In this document: positions 32,626-46,140 of the stretch, piece after piece
Position numbering within the stretch: position 1 is the stretch's first letter
How the letters are laid out: each line of letters starts with the position of its first letter
Assembly (NCBI GenBank): GCA_949318235.1
Contig: OX439129.1
Span: 2,790,001 to 2,854,000, forward strand
Length of the DNA: 64,000 nucleotides
Direction of reading: 5' to 3'
Origin: Ecdyonurus torrentis
Taxonomy: Eukaryota; Arthropoda; Insecta; Ephemeroptera; Heptageniidae
Notes under the pieces: generated by a model
Told to the model about the DNA's origin: nothing
What the model saw: only the letters and a program-made list of their open reading frames with translations
Database searches by the model: none
Program-made: the position numbers and the translations under genes

Positions 32626-34160
32626 GAGATATCATCAAAAATCGTATTCACAGTCTAAAAAGTACTATGAGAAAGCACTGAGATTCTCTATAACTGCGAA
32701 AGTTTGCATTGTAGCGATTAAGGTGTTTAACCTTTTCTTTGCAAGTCTGTTAGTCCTACATTTAAGTTCAAACCACAAGCCCTTAGCTTTATTAGTTTCG
32801 GAGATATCATCAACAATCGTTTTCACGGTCTGAAAAGTACGATGAGAAAGCAATGAGATTCTCTATAACTGCGAAAGTATGCATTGGAGCGATTAAGGTG
32901 TAATAACCTTTTCTTTGCATTCTGTTAGACCTTCATTTCAGTTCAAACCGCATGCCTGTAGCTTTATTAGTTTCAAAGATATCATCAAAAATCGTATTCT
33001 TAGTCTGAAAACTACGTTGAGAAAGCATTAAGATTCTCAATAACTGCGAAAGTTTGCAATGAAGCGATTAAGGTGTAATAACCTTTTCTTTGCAAGTCTG
33101 TTAGTCCTACATTTTAGTTAAAACTGTAAGCCTGTAGTTTTTTAAGTTTCAAAGAAATAATCAAAAATTGTATTCTTAGTCTGAAAACTACGTTGAGAAA
33201 GCACTGAGATTCTCAATAACTGCGAAAGTTTGCATTGGAGCGAATAAGGTGTAATAACCTTTTCTTTGCAAGTCTGTTAGTCCTACAATTTAGTTCAAAC
33301 CGCAAGCTTGTAGCTTTATTAATTTCGATGATATCATCAAAAATCTTATTCGCAGTCTAAAAAGTACGATGAGAAAGCACTGAGTATCTCTATAAGTGCA
33401 AAAGTTTGCATTGTAGCGATTAAGGTGTAATAATCTTTTCTTTGCAAGTCTGTTAGTCCTACATTTAAGTTCAAACTGTAAGCCTGTAGTTTTTTAATGT
33501 TTCAAAGATATAATTAAAAATTGTATTCTTAGTCTGAAAACTACGTTGAGAAAGCACTGAGATTCTCAATAACTGCGAAAGTTTGCAATGAAATGATTAC
33601 GGTCTAATAACCTTTTCTTTGCAAGTCTGTTAGTACTATATTTTAGTTCAAACTGCAAGCCTGTAGCTTTATTATTTTCGGAGATATCATCAAAAATCAT
33701 ATTTGCAGTCTAAAAAGTACAATGAGAAAGCACTGAGATTCTCTATAACTGCGAAAGTTTGCATTGTAGCGATTAAGATGTAATAACCTTTTCTTTGCAA
33801 GTCAGTTACTCCTACATTTAAGTTCACACCGCAAGCCTGTAGCTTTAATAGTGTCGGAGATATCATCAATAATCGTATTCACAGTCTAAAAAATACGATG
33901 AGAAAGCACTGAGATTCTCTAATAACTGCGAAAGTTAGCAATGGAGCGATTCAGGTGTAATAACCATTCCTTTGCAAGTCTGTTAGTCCTACATTTTAGT
34001 TTAAATCGCAAGCCTGTAGCTTCATTAGTTTCGGAGAAATCATCAAAAATCTTATTCGTAGTCTAAAAAGTACGACGAGAAAGCACTGAGATATTCTATA
34101 CCTGCGAAAGTTTGCATTGGAGCGATTAAGGTGTAATAACCTTTTCTTTGCAAGTCTGTT
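32626..34160 (+). repeat. Sat176 13-monomer HOR, copy C (no MITE)
   Basis: It lies 2286 bp after copy B. The empty MITE target is at about 33025. Private differences include TTTTTTAATGTTTC at about 33490 and AAAAAATACGATG at about 33888. Confidence 0.75.
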
Positions 34161-36616
34161 AGTCCTACATTATAGTTCAAACCGCAAGCCTGTAGCTTTA
34201 TTAGTTTCGGAGATATCATCAAAATTCGTATTCACAGTCTGCAAAGTACGATCAGAAAGCACTGAGATTCTCTATAACTGCGAAAGTTTGCATTGTAGCG
34301 ATTAAGGTGTTATAACCTTTTCTTTACAAGTCTGTTAGTCCTACATTTAAGTTCAAACCACAAGCCTGTAGCTTTACTAGTTTCGGAGATATCATCAAAA
34401 ATCGTATTCACAGTCTGAAAAGTACGACGAGAAAGCACTGAGGTTTTCTATAACTGCGAAAGTTTGCATTGGAGCGATTAAGGTGTAATAACCTTTTCTT
34501 TGCAAGTCAGTTACTCCTACATTTAAGTTCACACCGCAAGCCTGTAGCTTTAATAGTGTCGGAGATATCATCAATAATCGTATTCACAGTCTGAAAAGTA
34601 CGACGAGAAAGCACTGAGGTTTTCTATAGCTGCGAAAGTTTGCATTGGAGCGAAAAAGGTGTTATTACCCTTTCTTTGCCAGTCTGTTAGTCCTACATTT
34701 TAGTTTAAACCGCAAGCCTGTAGCTTTATTAGTTTCGGAGAAATCATCAAAAATCTTATTCGTAGTCTAAAAAGTACGACGAGAAAGCACTGAGATATTC
34801 TATACCTGCGAAAGTTTGCATTGGAGCGATTAAGGTGTAATAACCTTTTCTTTGCAAGTCTGTTAGTCCTTCATTTCAGTTCGAACCGCATGCCTGTGGC
34901 TTTAGTAGTTTCAAAGATATCATCAAAAATCGTATTTTTAGTCTGAAAACTACGTTGAGAAAGCACTGAGATTCTCTATAACTGCGAACGTTTGCATTGA
35001 AGCGATTAAGGTATAATAACCTTTTCTTGGCAAGTCTGTTAGTTTTATATTTTAATTCAAACCGCATGCCTGTAGCTTTATTAGTTTCAAAGATATCATC
35101 AAAAATCGTATTCCTAGTCTGAAAACTCCGTTGAGAAAGCACTAAGATTCTTTATAACTGCGAACATTTGCATTGAAGCGATTAAGGTGTAATAACCTTT
35201 TCTTTGCAAGTCTGTTAGTCCTACATTTTAGTTCAAATACGCAAGCCTGTAGCTTTATTAGCTTCGGAGATATAATCAAAAATCGTATTCACAGTCAAAA
35301 AAGTACGATGAGAAAGCACTGAGATTCTCTATAACTGCGACAGTTTGCAATGGAGCAAAGAAGGTGTAATAACCTTTTCTTTGCAAGTCTGTTAGTCCTA
35401 CATATTAGTTCAAACCGCAAGCCTGTAGCTTTACTAGTTTCAGAGATATCATTAAAAATCGTATTCACAGTCTGAAAAGTACGACGAGAAAGCACTGAGG
35501 TTTTCTATAACTGCGAAAGTATGCATTCGAGCGATTAAGGTGTAATAACCTTTTGTTTGCAAGTCTGTTAGTCCTACATTTCAGTTCAAACCGCATGCCT
35601 GTAGCTTTATTAATTTCAAAGATATCATCAAAAATCGTTTTCTTAGTCTGAAAACTACGTTTAGAAAGCACTGAGATTTTCAATAACTGCGAAAGTTTGC
35701 AATGAAGCGATTAGGGTGTAATAACCTTTTCTTTGCAAGTCTGTTAGTCCTACATTTTAGTTCAAACCGCAAGCCTGTAGCTTTATTAGCTTCGGAGATA
35801 TATCAAAAATCGTATTCACAGTCAAAAAAGAACGATGAGAAAGCACTGAGACTCTCTATAACTCCGAAAGTTTGCATTGGAGCAAATAGGGTGTAATAAC
35901 CTTTTCTTTGCAAGTCTGTTAGTCCTAAATTTTAGTTCAAACCGCAAGCTTGTAGCTTTATTAATTTTGATGATATCATCAAAAATCTTATTCGCAGTCT
36001 AAAAAGTACGATGAGAAAGCACTGAGATTTTCTATAAGTGCAAAAGTTTGCATTGTAGCGATTAAGGTGTAATAATCTTTTCTTTGCAAGTCTGTTAGTC
36101 CTACAATTTAGTTCAAACCGCAAGCTTGTAGCTTTATTAATTTCGATGATATCATCAAAAATCTTATTCGCAGTCTAAAAAGTACCATGAGAAAGCACTG
36201 AGTATCTCTATAAGTGCAAAAGTTTGCATTGTAGCGATTAAGGTGTAATAAATTTCTTTGCAAGTCTGTTAGTCCTACATTTAAGTTCAAACTGTAAGCC
36301 TGTAGTTTTTTAAGTTTCAAAGATATAATTAAAAATTGTATTCTTAGTCTGAAAACTACGTTGAGAAAGCACTGAGATTCTCAATAACTGCGAAAGTTTG
36401 CAATGAAATGATTACGGTCTAATAACCTTTTCTTTGCAAGTCTGTTAGTACTATATTTTAGTTCAAACTGCAAGCCTGTATCTTTATTATTTTCGGAGAT
36501 ATCATCAAAAATCATATTTGCAGTCTAAAAAGTACAATGAGAAAGCACTGAGATTCTCTATAACTGCGAAAGTTTGCATTGTAGCGATTAAGATGTAATA
36601 ACCTTTTCTTTGCAAG
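34155..36616 (+). repeat. Sat176 14-monomer HOR (2462 bp), copy 1
   Basis: It is directly followed by copy 2 at an offset of 2462 bp. The anchor AGTCCTACATTATAG is at 34161 and 36623. Further matching rarities are AAATACGCAAGCC at about 35235/37697, TTCGAACCGCATG at about 34880/37342 and a 2-bp shorter monomer GATATATCAAAAATC at about 35797/38259. One substitution was seen: CCTGTATCTTT at about 36475 against CCTGTAGCTTT at about 38937. Confidence 0.85.
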
Positions 36617-39078
36617 TCTGTTAGTCCTACATTATAGTTCAAACCGCAAGCCTGTAGCTTTATTAGTTTCGGAGATATCATCAAAATTCGTATTCACAGT
36701 CTGCAAAGTACGATCAGAAAGCACTGAGATTCTCTATAACTGCGAAAGTTTGCATTGTAGCGATTAAGGTGTTATAACCTTTTCTTTACAAGTCTGTTAG
36801 TCCTACATTTAAGTTCAAACCACAAGCCTGTAGCTTTACTAGTTTCGGAGATATCATCAAAAATCGTATTCACAGTCTGAAAAGTACGACGAGAAAGCAC
36901 TGAGGTTTTCTATAACTGCGAAAGTTTGCATTGGAGCGATTAAGGTGTAATAACCTTTTCTTTGCAAGTCAGTTACTCCTACATTTAAGTTCACACCGCA
37001 AGCCTGTAGCTTTAATAGTGTCGGAGATATCATCAATAATCGTATTCACAGTCTGAAAAGTACGACGAGAAAGCACTGAGGTTTTCTATAGCTGCGAAAG
37101 TTTGCATTGGAGCGAAAAAGGTGTTATTACCCTTTCTTTGCCAGTCTGTTAGTCCTACATTTTAGTTTAAACCGCAAGCCTGTAGCTTTATTAGTTTCGG
37201 AGAAATCATCAAAAATCTTATTCGTAGTCTAAAAAGTACGACGAGAAAGCACTGAGATATTCTATACCTGCGAAAGTTTGCATTGGAGCGATTAAGGTGT
37301 AATAACCTTTTCTTTGCAAGTCTGTTAGTCCTTCATTTCAGTTCGAACCGCATGCCTGTGGCTTTAGTAGTTTCAAAGATATCATCAAAAATCGTATTTT
37401 TAGTCTGAAAACTACGTTGAGAAAGCACTGAGATTCTCTATAACTGCGAACGTTTGCATTGAAGCGATTAAGGTATAATAACCTTTTCTTGGCAAGTCTG
37501 TTAGTTTTATATTTTAATTCAAACCGCATGCCTGTAGCTTTATTAGTTTCAAAGATATCATCAAAAATCGTATTCCTAGTCTGAAAACTCCGTTGAGAAA
37601 GCACTAAGATTCTTTATAACTGCGAACATTTGCATTGAAGCGATTAAGGTGTAATAACCTTTTCTTTGCAAGTCTGTTAGTCCTACATTTTAGTTCAAAT
37701 ACGCAAGCCTGTAGCTTTATTAGCTTCGGAGATATAATCAAAAATCGTATTCACAGTCAAAAAAGTACGATGAGAAAGCACTGAGATTCTCTATAACTGC
37801 GACAGTTTGCAATGGAGCAAAGAAGGTGTAATAACCTTTTCTTTGCAAGTCTGTTAGTCCTACATATTAGTTCAAACCGCAAGCCTGTAGCTTTACTAGT
37901 TTCAGAGATATCATTAAAAATCGTATTCACAGTCTGAAAAGTACGACGAGAAAGCACTGAGGTTTTCTATAACTGCGAAAGTATGCATTCGAGCGATTAA
38001 GGTGTAATAACCTTTTGTTTGCAAGTCTGTTAGTCCTACATTTCAGTTCAAACCGCATGCCTGTAGCTTTATTAATTTCAAAGATATCATCAAAAATCGT
38101 TTTCTTAGTCTGAAAACTACGTTTAGAAAGCACTGAGATTTTCAATAACTGCGAAAGTTTGCAATGAAGCGATTAGGGTGTAATAACCTTTTCTTTGCAA
38201 GTCTGTTAGTCCTACATTTTAGTTCAAACCGCAAGCCTGTAGCTTTATTAGCTTCGGAGATATATCAAAAATCGTATTCACAGTCAAAAAAGAACGATGA
38301 GAAAGCACTGAGACTCTCTATAACTCCGAAAGTTTGCATTGGAGCAAATAGGGTGTAATAACCTTTTCTTTGCAAGTCTGTTAGTCCTAAATTTTAGTTC
38401 AAACCGCAAGCTTGTAGCTTTATTAATTTTGATGATATCATCAAAAATCTTATTCGCAGTCTAAAAAGTACGATGAGAAAGCACTGAGATTTTCTATAAG
38501 TGCAAAAGTTTGCATTGTAGCGATTAAGGTGTAATAATCTTTTCTTTGCAAGTCTGTTAGTCCTACAATTTAGTTCAAACCGCAAGCTTGTAGCTTTATT
38601 AATTTCGATGATATCATCAAAAATCTTATTCGCAGTCTAAAAAGTACCATGAGAAAGCACTGAGTATCTCTATAAGTGCAAAAGTTTGCATTGTAGCGAT
38701 TAAGGTGTAATAAATTTCTTTGCAAGTCTGTTAGTCCTACATTTAAGTTCAAACTGTAAGCCTGTAGTTTTTTAAGTTTCAAAGATATAATTAAAAATTG
38801 TATTCTTAGTCTGAAAACTACGTTGAGAAAGCACTGAGATTCTCAATAACTGCGAAAGTTTGCAATGAAATGATTACGGTCTAATAACCTTTTCTTTGCA
38901 AGTCTGTTAGTACTATATTTTAGTTCAAACTGCAAGCCTGTAGCTTTATTATTTTCGGAGATATCATCAAAAATCATATTTGCAGTCTAAAAAGTACAAT
39001 GAGAAAGCACTGAGATTCTCTATAACTGCGAAAGTTTGCATTGTAGCGATTAAGATGTAATAACCTTTTCTTTGCAAG
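36617..39078 (+). repeat. Sat176 14-monomer HOR (2462 bp), copy 2
   Basis: It is a near-identical tandem partner of 34155-36616. The match ends where copy 2 continues into CAAGTCAGTTACTCC at about 39077, while copy 1 runs into copy 2. Related but rearranged copies start at about 39438 and 41903 (same AGTCCTACATTATAG anchor), with one monomer missing after the second and other edits. Confidence 0.85.
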
Positions 39079-39437
39079 TCAGTTACTCCTACATTTAAGT
39101 TCACACCGCAAGCCTGTAGCTTTAATAGTGTCGGAGATATCATCAATAATCGTATTCACAGTCTAAAAAGTACGATGAGAAAGCACTGAGATTCTCTAAT
39201 AACTGCGAAAGTTAGCAATGGAGCAATTCAGGTGTAATAACCATTCCTTTGCAAGTCTGTTAGTCCTACATTTTAGTTTAAACCGCAAGCCTGTAGCTTC
39301 ATTAGTTTCGGAGAAATCATCAAAAATCTTATTCGTAGTCTAAAAAGTACGACGAGAAAGCACTGAGATATTCTATACCTGCGAAAGTTTGCATTGGAGC
39401 GATTAAGGTGTAATAACCTTTTCTTTGCAAGTCTGTT

Positions 39438-42400
39438 AGTCCTACATTATAGTTCAAACCGCAAGCCTGTAGCTTTATTAGTTTCGGAGATATCATCAAA
39501 ATTCGTATTCACAGTCTGCAAAGTACGATCAGAAAGCACTGAGATTCTCTATAACTGCGAAAGTTTGCATTGTAGCGATTAAGGTGTTATAACCTTTTCT
39601 TTACAAGTCTGTTAGTCCTACATTTAAGTTCAAACCACAAGCCTGTAGCTTTACTAGTTTCGGAGATATCATCAAAAATCGTATTCACAGTCTGAAAAGT
39701 ACGACGAGAAAGCACTGAGGTTTTCTATAACTGCGAAAGTTTGCATTGGAGCGAAAAAGGTGTTATTACCCTTTCTTTGCCAGTCTGTTAGTCCTACATT
39801 TTAGTTTAAACCGCAAGCCTGTAGCTTTATTAGTTTCGGATAAATCATCAAAAATCTTATTCGTAGTCTAAAAAGTACGACGAGAAAGCACTGAGATATT
39901 CTATACCTGCGAAAGTTTACATTGGAGCGATTAAGGTGTAATAACCTTTTCTTTGCAAGTCTGTTAGTCCTTCATTTCAGTTCGAACCGCATGCCTGTGG
40001 CTTTAGTAGTTTCAAAGATATCATCAAAAATCGTATTTTTTGTCTGAAAACTACGTTGAGAAAGCACTGAGATTCTCTATAACTGCGAACGTTTGCATTG
40101 AAGCGATTAAGGTATAATAACCTTTTCTTGGCAAGTCTGTTAGTCCTATATTTTAATTCAAACCGCATGCCTGTAGCTTTATTAGTTTCAAAGATATCAT
40201 CAAAAATCGTATTCCTAGTCTGAAAACTCCGTTGAGAAAGCACTAAGATTCTTTATAACTGCGAACATTTGCATTGAAGCGATTAAGGTGTAATAACCTT
40301 TTCTTTGCAAGTCTGTTAGTCCTACATTTTAGTTCAAATACGCAAGCCTGTAGCTTTATTAGCTTCGGAGATATAATCAAAAATCGTATTCACAGTCAAA
40401 AAAGTACGATGAGAAAGCACTGAGATTCTCTATAACTGCGACAGTTTGCAATGGAGCAAAGAAGGTGTAATAACCTTTTCTTTGCAAGTCTGTTAGTCCT
40501 ACATATTAGTTCAAACCGCAAGCCTGTAGCTTTACTAGTTTCAGAGATATCATTAAAAATCGTATTCACAGTCTGAAAAGTACGACGAGAAAGCACTGAG
40601 GTTTTCTATAACTGCGAAAGTATGCATTCGAGCGATTAAGGTGTAATAACCTTTTGTTTGCAAGTCTGTTAGTCCTACATTTCAGTTCAAACCGCATGCC
40701 TGTAGCTTTATTAATTTCAAAGATATCATTAAAAATCGTTTTCTTAGTCTGAAAACTACGTTTAGAAAGCACTGAGATTTTCAATAACTGCGAAAGTTTG
40801 CAATGAAGCGATTAGGGTGTAAAAACCTTTTCTTTGCAATTCTGTTAGTCTTACATTTTAGTTCAAACCGCAAGCCTGTAGCTTTATTAGCTTCGGAGAT
40901 ATATCAAAAATCGTATTCACAGTCAAAAAAGAACGATGAGAAAGCACTGAGATTTTCTATAAGTGCAAAAGTTTGCATTGTAGCGATTAAGGTGTAATAA
41001 TCTTTTCTTTGCAAGTCTGTTAGTCCTACAATTTAGTTCAAACCGCAAGCTTGTAGCTTTATTAATTTCGATGATATCATCAAAAATCTTATTCGCAGTC
41101 TAAAAAGTACGATGAGAAAGCACTGAGTATCTCTATAAGTGCAAAAGTTTGCATTGTAGCGATTAAGGTGTAATAATCTTTTCTTTGCAAGTCTGTTAGT
41201 CCTACATTTAAGTTCAAACTGTAAGCCTGTAGTTTTTTAAGTTTCAAAGATATAATTAAAAATTGTTATCTTAGTCTGAAAACTACGTTGAGAAAGCACT
41301 GAGATTCTCAATAACTGCGAAAGTTTGCAATGAAATGATTACGGTCTAATAACCTTTTCTTTGCAAGTCTGTTAGTACTATATTTTAGTTCAAACTGCAA
41401 GCCTGTAGCTTTATTATTTTCGGAGATATCATCAAAAATCATATTTGCAGTCTAAAAAGTACAATGAGAAAGCACTGAGATTCTCTATAACTGCGAAAGT
41501 TTGCATTGTAGCGATTAAGATGTAATAACCTTTTCTTTGCAAGTCAGTTACTCCTACATTTAAGTTCACACCGCAAGCCTGTAGCTTTAATAGTGTCGGA
41601 GATATCATCAATAATCGTATTCACAGTCTAAAAAGTACGATGAGAAAGCACTGAGATTCTCTAATAACTGCGAAAGTTAGCAATGGAGCGATTCAGGTGT
41701 AATAACCATTCCTTTGCAAGTCTGTTAGTCCTACATTTTAGTTTAAACCGCAAGCCTGTAGCTTCATTAGTTTCGGAAAAATCATCAAAAATCTTATTCG
41801 TAGTCTAAAAAGTACGACGAGAAAGCACTGAGATATTCTATACCTGCGAAAGTTTGCATTGGAGCGATTAAGGTGTAATAACCTTTTCTTTGCAAGTCTG
41901 TTAGTCCTACATTATAGTTCAAACCGCAAGCCTGTAGCTTTATTAGTTTCGGAGATATCATCAAAATTCGTATTCACAGTCTGCAAAGTACGATCAGAAA
42001 GCACTGAGATTCTCTATAACTGCAAAAGTTTGCATTGTAGCGATTAAGGTGTTATAACCTTTTCTTTACAAGTCTGTTAGTCCTACATTTAAGTTCAAAC
42101 CACAAGCCTGTAGCTTTACTAGTTTCGGAGATATCATCAAAAATCGTATTCACAGTCTGAAAAAGACGACGAGAAAGCACTGAGGTTTTCTATAACTGCG
42201 AAAGTTTGCATTGGAGCGATTAAGGTGTAATAACCTTTTCTTTGCAAGTCAGTTACTCCTACATTTAAGTTCACACCGCAAGCCTGTAGCTTTAATAGTG
42301 TCGGAGATATCATCAATAATCGTATTCACAGTCTGAAAAGTACGACGAGAAAGCACTGAGGTTTTCTATAACTGCAAAAGTTTGCATTGGAGCGAAAAAG

Positions 42401-44000
42401 GTGTTATTACCCTTTCTTTGCCAGTCTGTTAGTCCTACATTTTAGTTTAAACCGCAAGCCTGTAGCTTTATTAGTTTCGGAGAAATCATCAAAAATCTTA
42501 TTCGTAGTCTAAAAAGTACGACGAGAAAGCACTGAGATATTCTATACCTGCGAAAGTTTGCATTGGAGCGATTAAGGTGTAATAACCTTTTCTTTGCAAG
42601 TCTGTTAGTCCTTCATTTCAGTTCGAACCGCATGCCTGTGGCTTTAGTAGTTTCAAAGATATCATCAAAAATCGTATTTTTAGTCTGAAAACTACGTTGA
42701 GAAAGCACTGAGATTCTCTATAACTGCGAACGTTTGCATTGAAGCGATTAAGGTATAATAACCTTTTCTTGGCAAGTCTGTTAGTCCTATATTTTAATTC
42801 AAACCGCATGCCTGTAGCTTTATTAGTTTCAAAGATATCATCAAAAATCGTATTCCTAGTCTGAAAACTCCGTTGAGAAAGCACTAAGATTCTTTATAAC
42901 TGCGAACATTTGCATTGAAGCGATTAAGGTGTAATAACCTTTTCTTTGCAAGTCTGTTAGTCCTACATTTTAGTTCAAATACGCAAGCCTGTAGCTTTAT
43001 TAGCTTCGGAGATATAATCAAAAATCGTATTCACAGTCAAAAAAGTACGATGAGAAAGCACTGAGATTCTCTATAACTGCGACAGTTTGCAATGGAGCAA
43101 AGAAGGTGTAATAACCTTTTCTTTGCAAGTCTGTTAGTCCTACATATTAGTTCAAACCGCAAGCCTGTAGCTTTACTAGTTTCAGAGATATCATTAAAAA
43201 TCGTATTCACAGTCTGAAAAGTACGACGAGAAAGCACTGAGGTTTTCTATAACTGCGAAAGTATGCATTCGAGCGATTAAGGTGTAATAACCTTTTGTTT
43301 GCAAGTCTGTTAGTCCTACATTTCAGTTCAAACCGCATGCCTGTAGCTTTATTAATTTCAAAGATATCATCAAAAATCGTTTTCTTAGTCTGAAAACTAC
43401 GTTTAGAAAGCACTGAGATTTTCAATAACTGCGAAAGTTTGCAATGAAGCGATTAGGGTGTAATAACCTTTTCTTTGCAAGTCTGTTAGTCCTACATTTT
43501 AGTTCAAACCGCAAGCTTGTAGCTTTATTAATTTTGATGATATCATCAAAAATCTTATTCGCAGTCTAAAAAGTACGATGAGAAAGCACTGAGATTTTCT
43601 ATAAGTGCAAAAGTTTGCATTGTAGCGATTAAGGTGTAATAATTTTTTCTTTGCAAGTCTGTTAGTCCTACATTTTAGTTCAAACTGTAAGCCTGTAGTT
43701 TTTTAAATTTGAAAGATATCATCAAAAATTGTATTCTTAGTCTGAAAACTACGTTGAGAAAGCACTGACATTCTCAATAACTGCGAAAGTTTGCAATGAA
43801 GCGATTAAGGTGTAATAACCTTTTCTTTGCAAGTCTGTTAGTACTATATTTTAATTCAAACCGCATGCCTGTAGCTTTATTAGTTTCAAAGATATCATCA
43901 AAAATCGTATTCCTAGTCTGAAAACTCCGTTGAGAAAGCACTAAGATTCTTTATAACTGCGAACATTTGCATTGAAGCGATTAAGGTGTAATAACCTTTT
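39438..44000 (+). repeat. Rearranged copies of the 14-monomer Sat176 HOR
   Basis: Two further copies begin at about 39438 and 41903 (2465 bp apart). The first lacks the CAGTTACTCC/GTGTCGG monomer that follows the TTTACAAGTCTG monomer in the other copies. The series AACCGCATGCC..TTTCAAAG, AAATACGCAAGCC, GACAGTTTGCAATGG and GTATGCATTCGAGC is kept in order (about 40000-40640 and 42640-43280, and in part again at 43900-44340). Confidence 0.7.
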
Positions 44001-46140
44001 CTTTGCAAGTCTGTTAGTCCTACATTTTAGTTCAAATACGCAAGCCTGTAGCTTTATTAGCTTCGGAGATATAATCAAAAATCGTATTCACAGTCAAAAA
44101 AGTACGATGAGAAAGCACTGAGACTCTCTATAACTGCGACAGTTTGCAATGGAGCAAAGAAGGTGTAATAACCTTTTCTTTGCAAGTCTGTTAGTCCTAC
44201 ATATTAGTTCAAACCGCAAGCCTGTAGCTTTACTAGTTTCAGAGATATCATTAAAAATCGTATTCACAGTCTGAAAAGTACGACGAGAAAGCACTGAGGT
44301 TTTCTATAACTGCGAAAGTATGCATTCGAGCGATTAGGGTGTAATAACCTTTTGTTTGCAAGTCTGTTAGTCCTACATTTCAGTTCAAACCGCATGCCTG
44401 TAGCTTTATTAATTTCAAAGATATCATCAAAAATCGTTTTCTTAGTCTGAAAACTACGTTGAGAAAGCACTGAGATTTTCAATAACTGCGAAAGTTTGCA
44501 ATGAAGCGATTAGGGTGTAATAACCTTTTCTTTGCAAGTCTGTTAGTCCTACATTTTAGTTCAAACCGCAAGCCTGTAGCTTTATTAGCTTCGGAGATAT
44601 ATCAAAAATCGTATTCACAGTCAAAAAAGAACGATGAGAAAGCACTGAGACTCTCTATAACTCCGAAAGTTTGCATTGGAGCAAATAGGGTGTAATAACC
44701 TTTTCTTTGCAAGTCTGTTAGTCCTACATTTTAGTTCAAACTGTAAGCCTGTAGTTTTTTAAGTTTCAAAGATATCATCAAAAATTGTATTCTTAGTCTG
44801 AAAACTACGTTGAGAAAGCACTGACATTCTCAATAACTGCGAAAGTTTGCAATGAAGCGATTAAAGTGTAATAACCTTTTCTTTGCAAGTCTGTTAGTAC
44901 TACATTTAAGTTCAAACTGCAAGCCTGTAGCTTTATTAGTTTCGGAGATATCATCAAAAATCTTATTCGCAGTCAAAAAAGTACTATGAGAAAGCACTGA
45001 GATTCTCTATAACTGCGAAAGTTTGCATTGTAGCGATTAAGGTGTTATAACCTTTTCTTTGCAAGTCTGTTAGTCCTACATTTAAGTTCAAACCGCAAAC
45101 CTGTAGCTTTACTAGTTTCGGAGATATCATCAATAATCGTATTCACAGTCGGAAAAGTACGACGAGAAAGCACTGAGGTTTTCTATAACTGCGAAAGTTT
45201 GCATTGGAGCGATTTAAGTGTAATAACCTTTTCTTTGCAAGTCTGTTAGTCCTACATTTCAGTTCAAACCGCATGCCTGTAGCTTTATTAGTTTCAAAGA
45301 TATCATCAAAAATCGTATTCACAGTCTGAAAAGTACGACGAGAAAGCACTGAGGTTTTCTATAACTGCGAAAGTTTGCATTGGAGCGAATAAGGTGTTTT
45401 TACCTTTTCTTTGCCAGTCTGTTAGTCCTACATTTTAGTTCAAACCGCAAGCCTGTAGCTTTATTAGTTTCAGAGATATAATCAAAAATCTTATTCGCAG
45501 TCTAAAAAGTACGATGAGAAAGCACTGAGATTCTCTATAACTGCGAAAGTTTGCATTGTAGCGATTAAGATGTAATAACCTTTTCTTTGCAAGTCAGTTA
45601 CTCCTACATTTAAGTTCACACCGCAAGCCTGTAGCTTTAATAGTGTCGGAGATATCATCAATAATCGTATTCACAGTCTGAAAAGTACGATGAGAAAGCA
45701 CTGAGATTCTCTATAACTGCGAAAGTTTGCATTGGAGCGATTAGGGTGTAATAACCTTTTCTTTGCAAGTCTGTTAGTGCTACATTTAAGTTCAAACCGC
45801 AAAGCTGTAGCTTTACTAGTTTCAGAGATATCATCAAAAATCGTATTCACAGTCTGAAAAGTACGACGAGAAAGCACTGAGGTTTTCTATAACTGCGAAA
45901 GTATGCATTCGAGCGATTAAGGTGTAATAACCTTTTGTTTGCAAGTCTATTAGTCCTACATTTCAGTTCAAACCGCATGCCTGTAGCTTTATAAGTTTCA
46001 AAGATATCATCAAAAATCGTATTCTTAGTCTGAAAACTACGTTGAGAAAGCATTAAGATTCTCAATAACTGCGAAAGTTTGCAATGAAGCGATTAAGGTG
46101 TAATAACCTTTTCTTTGCAAGTCTGTTAGTCCTACATTTT

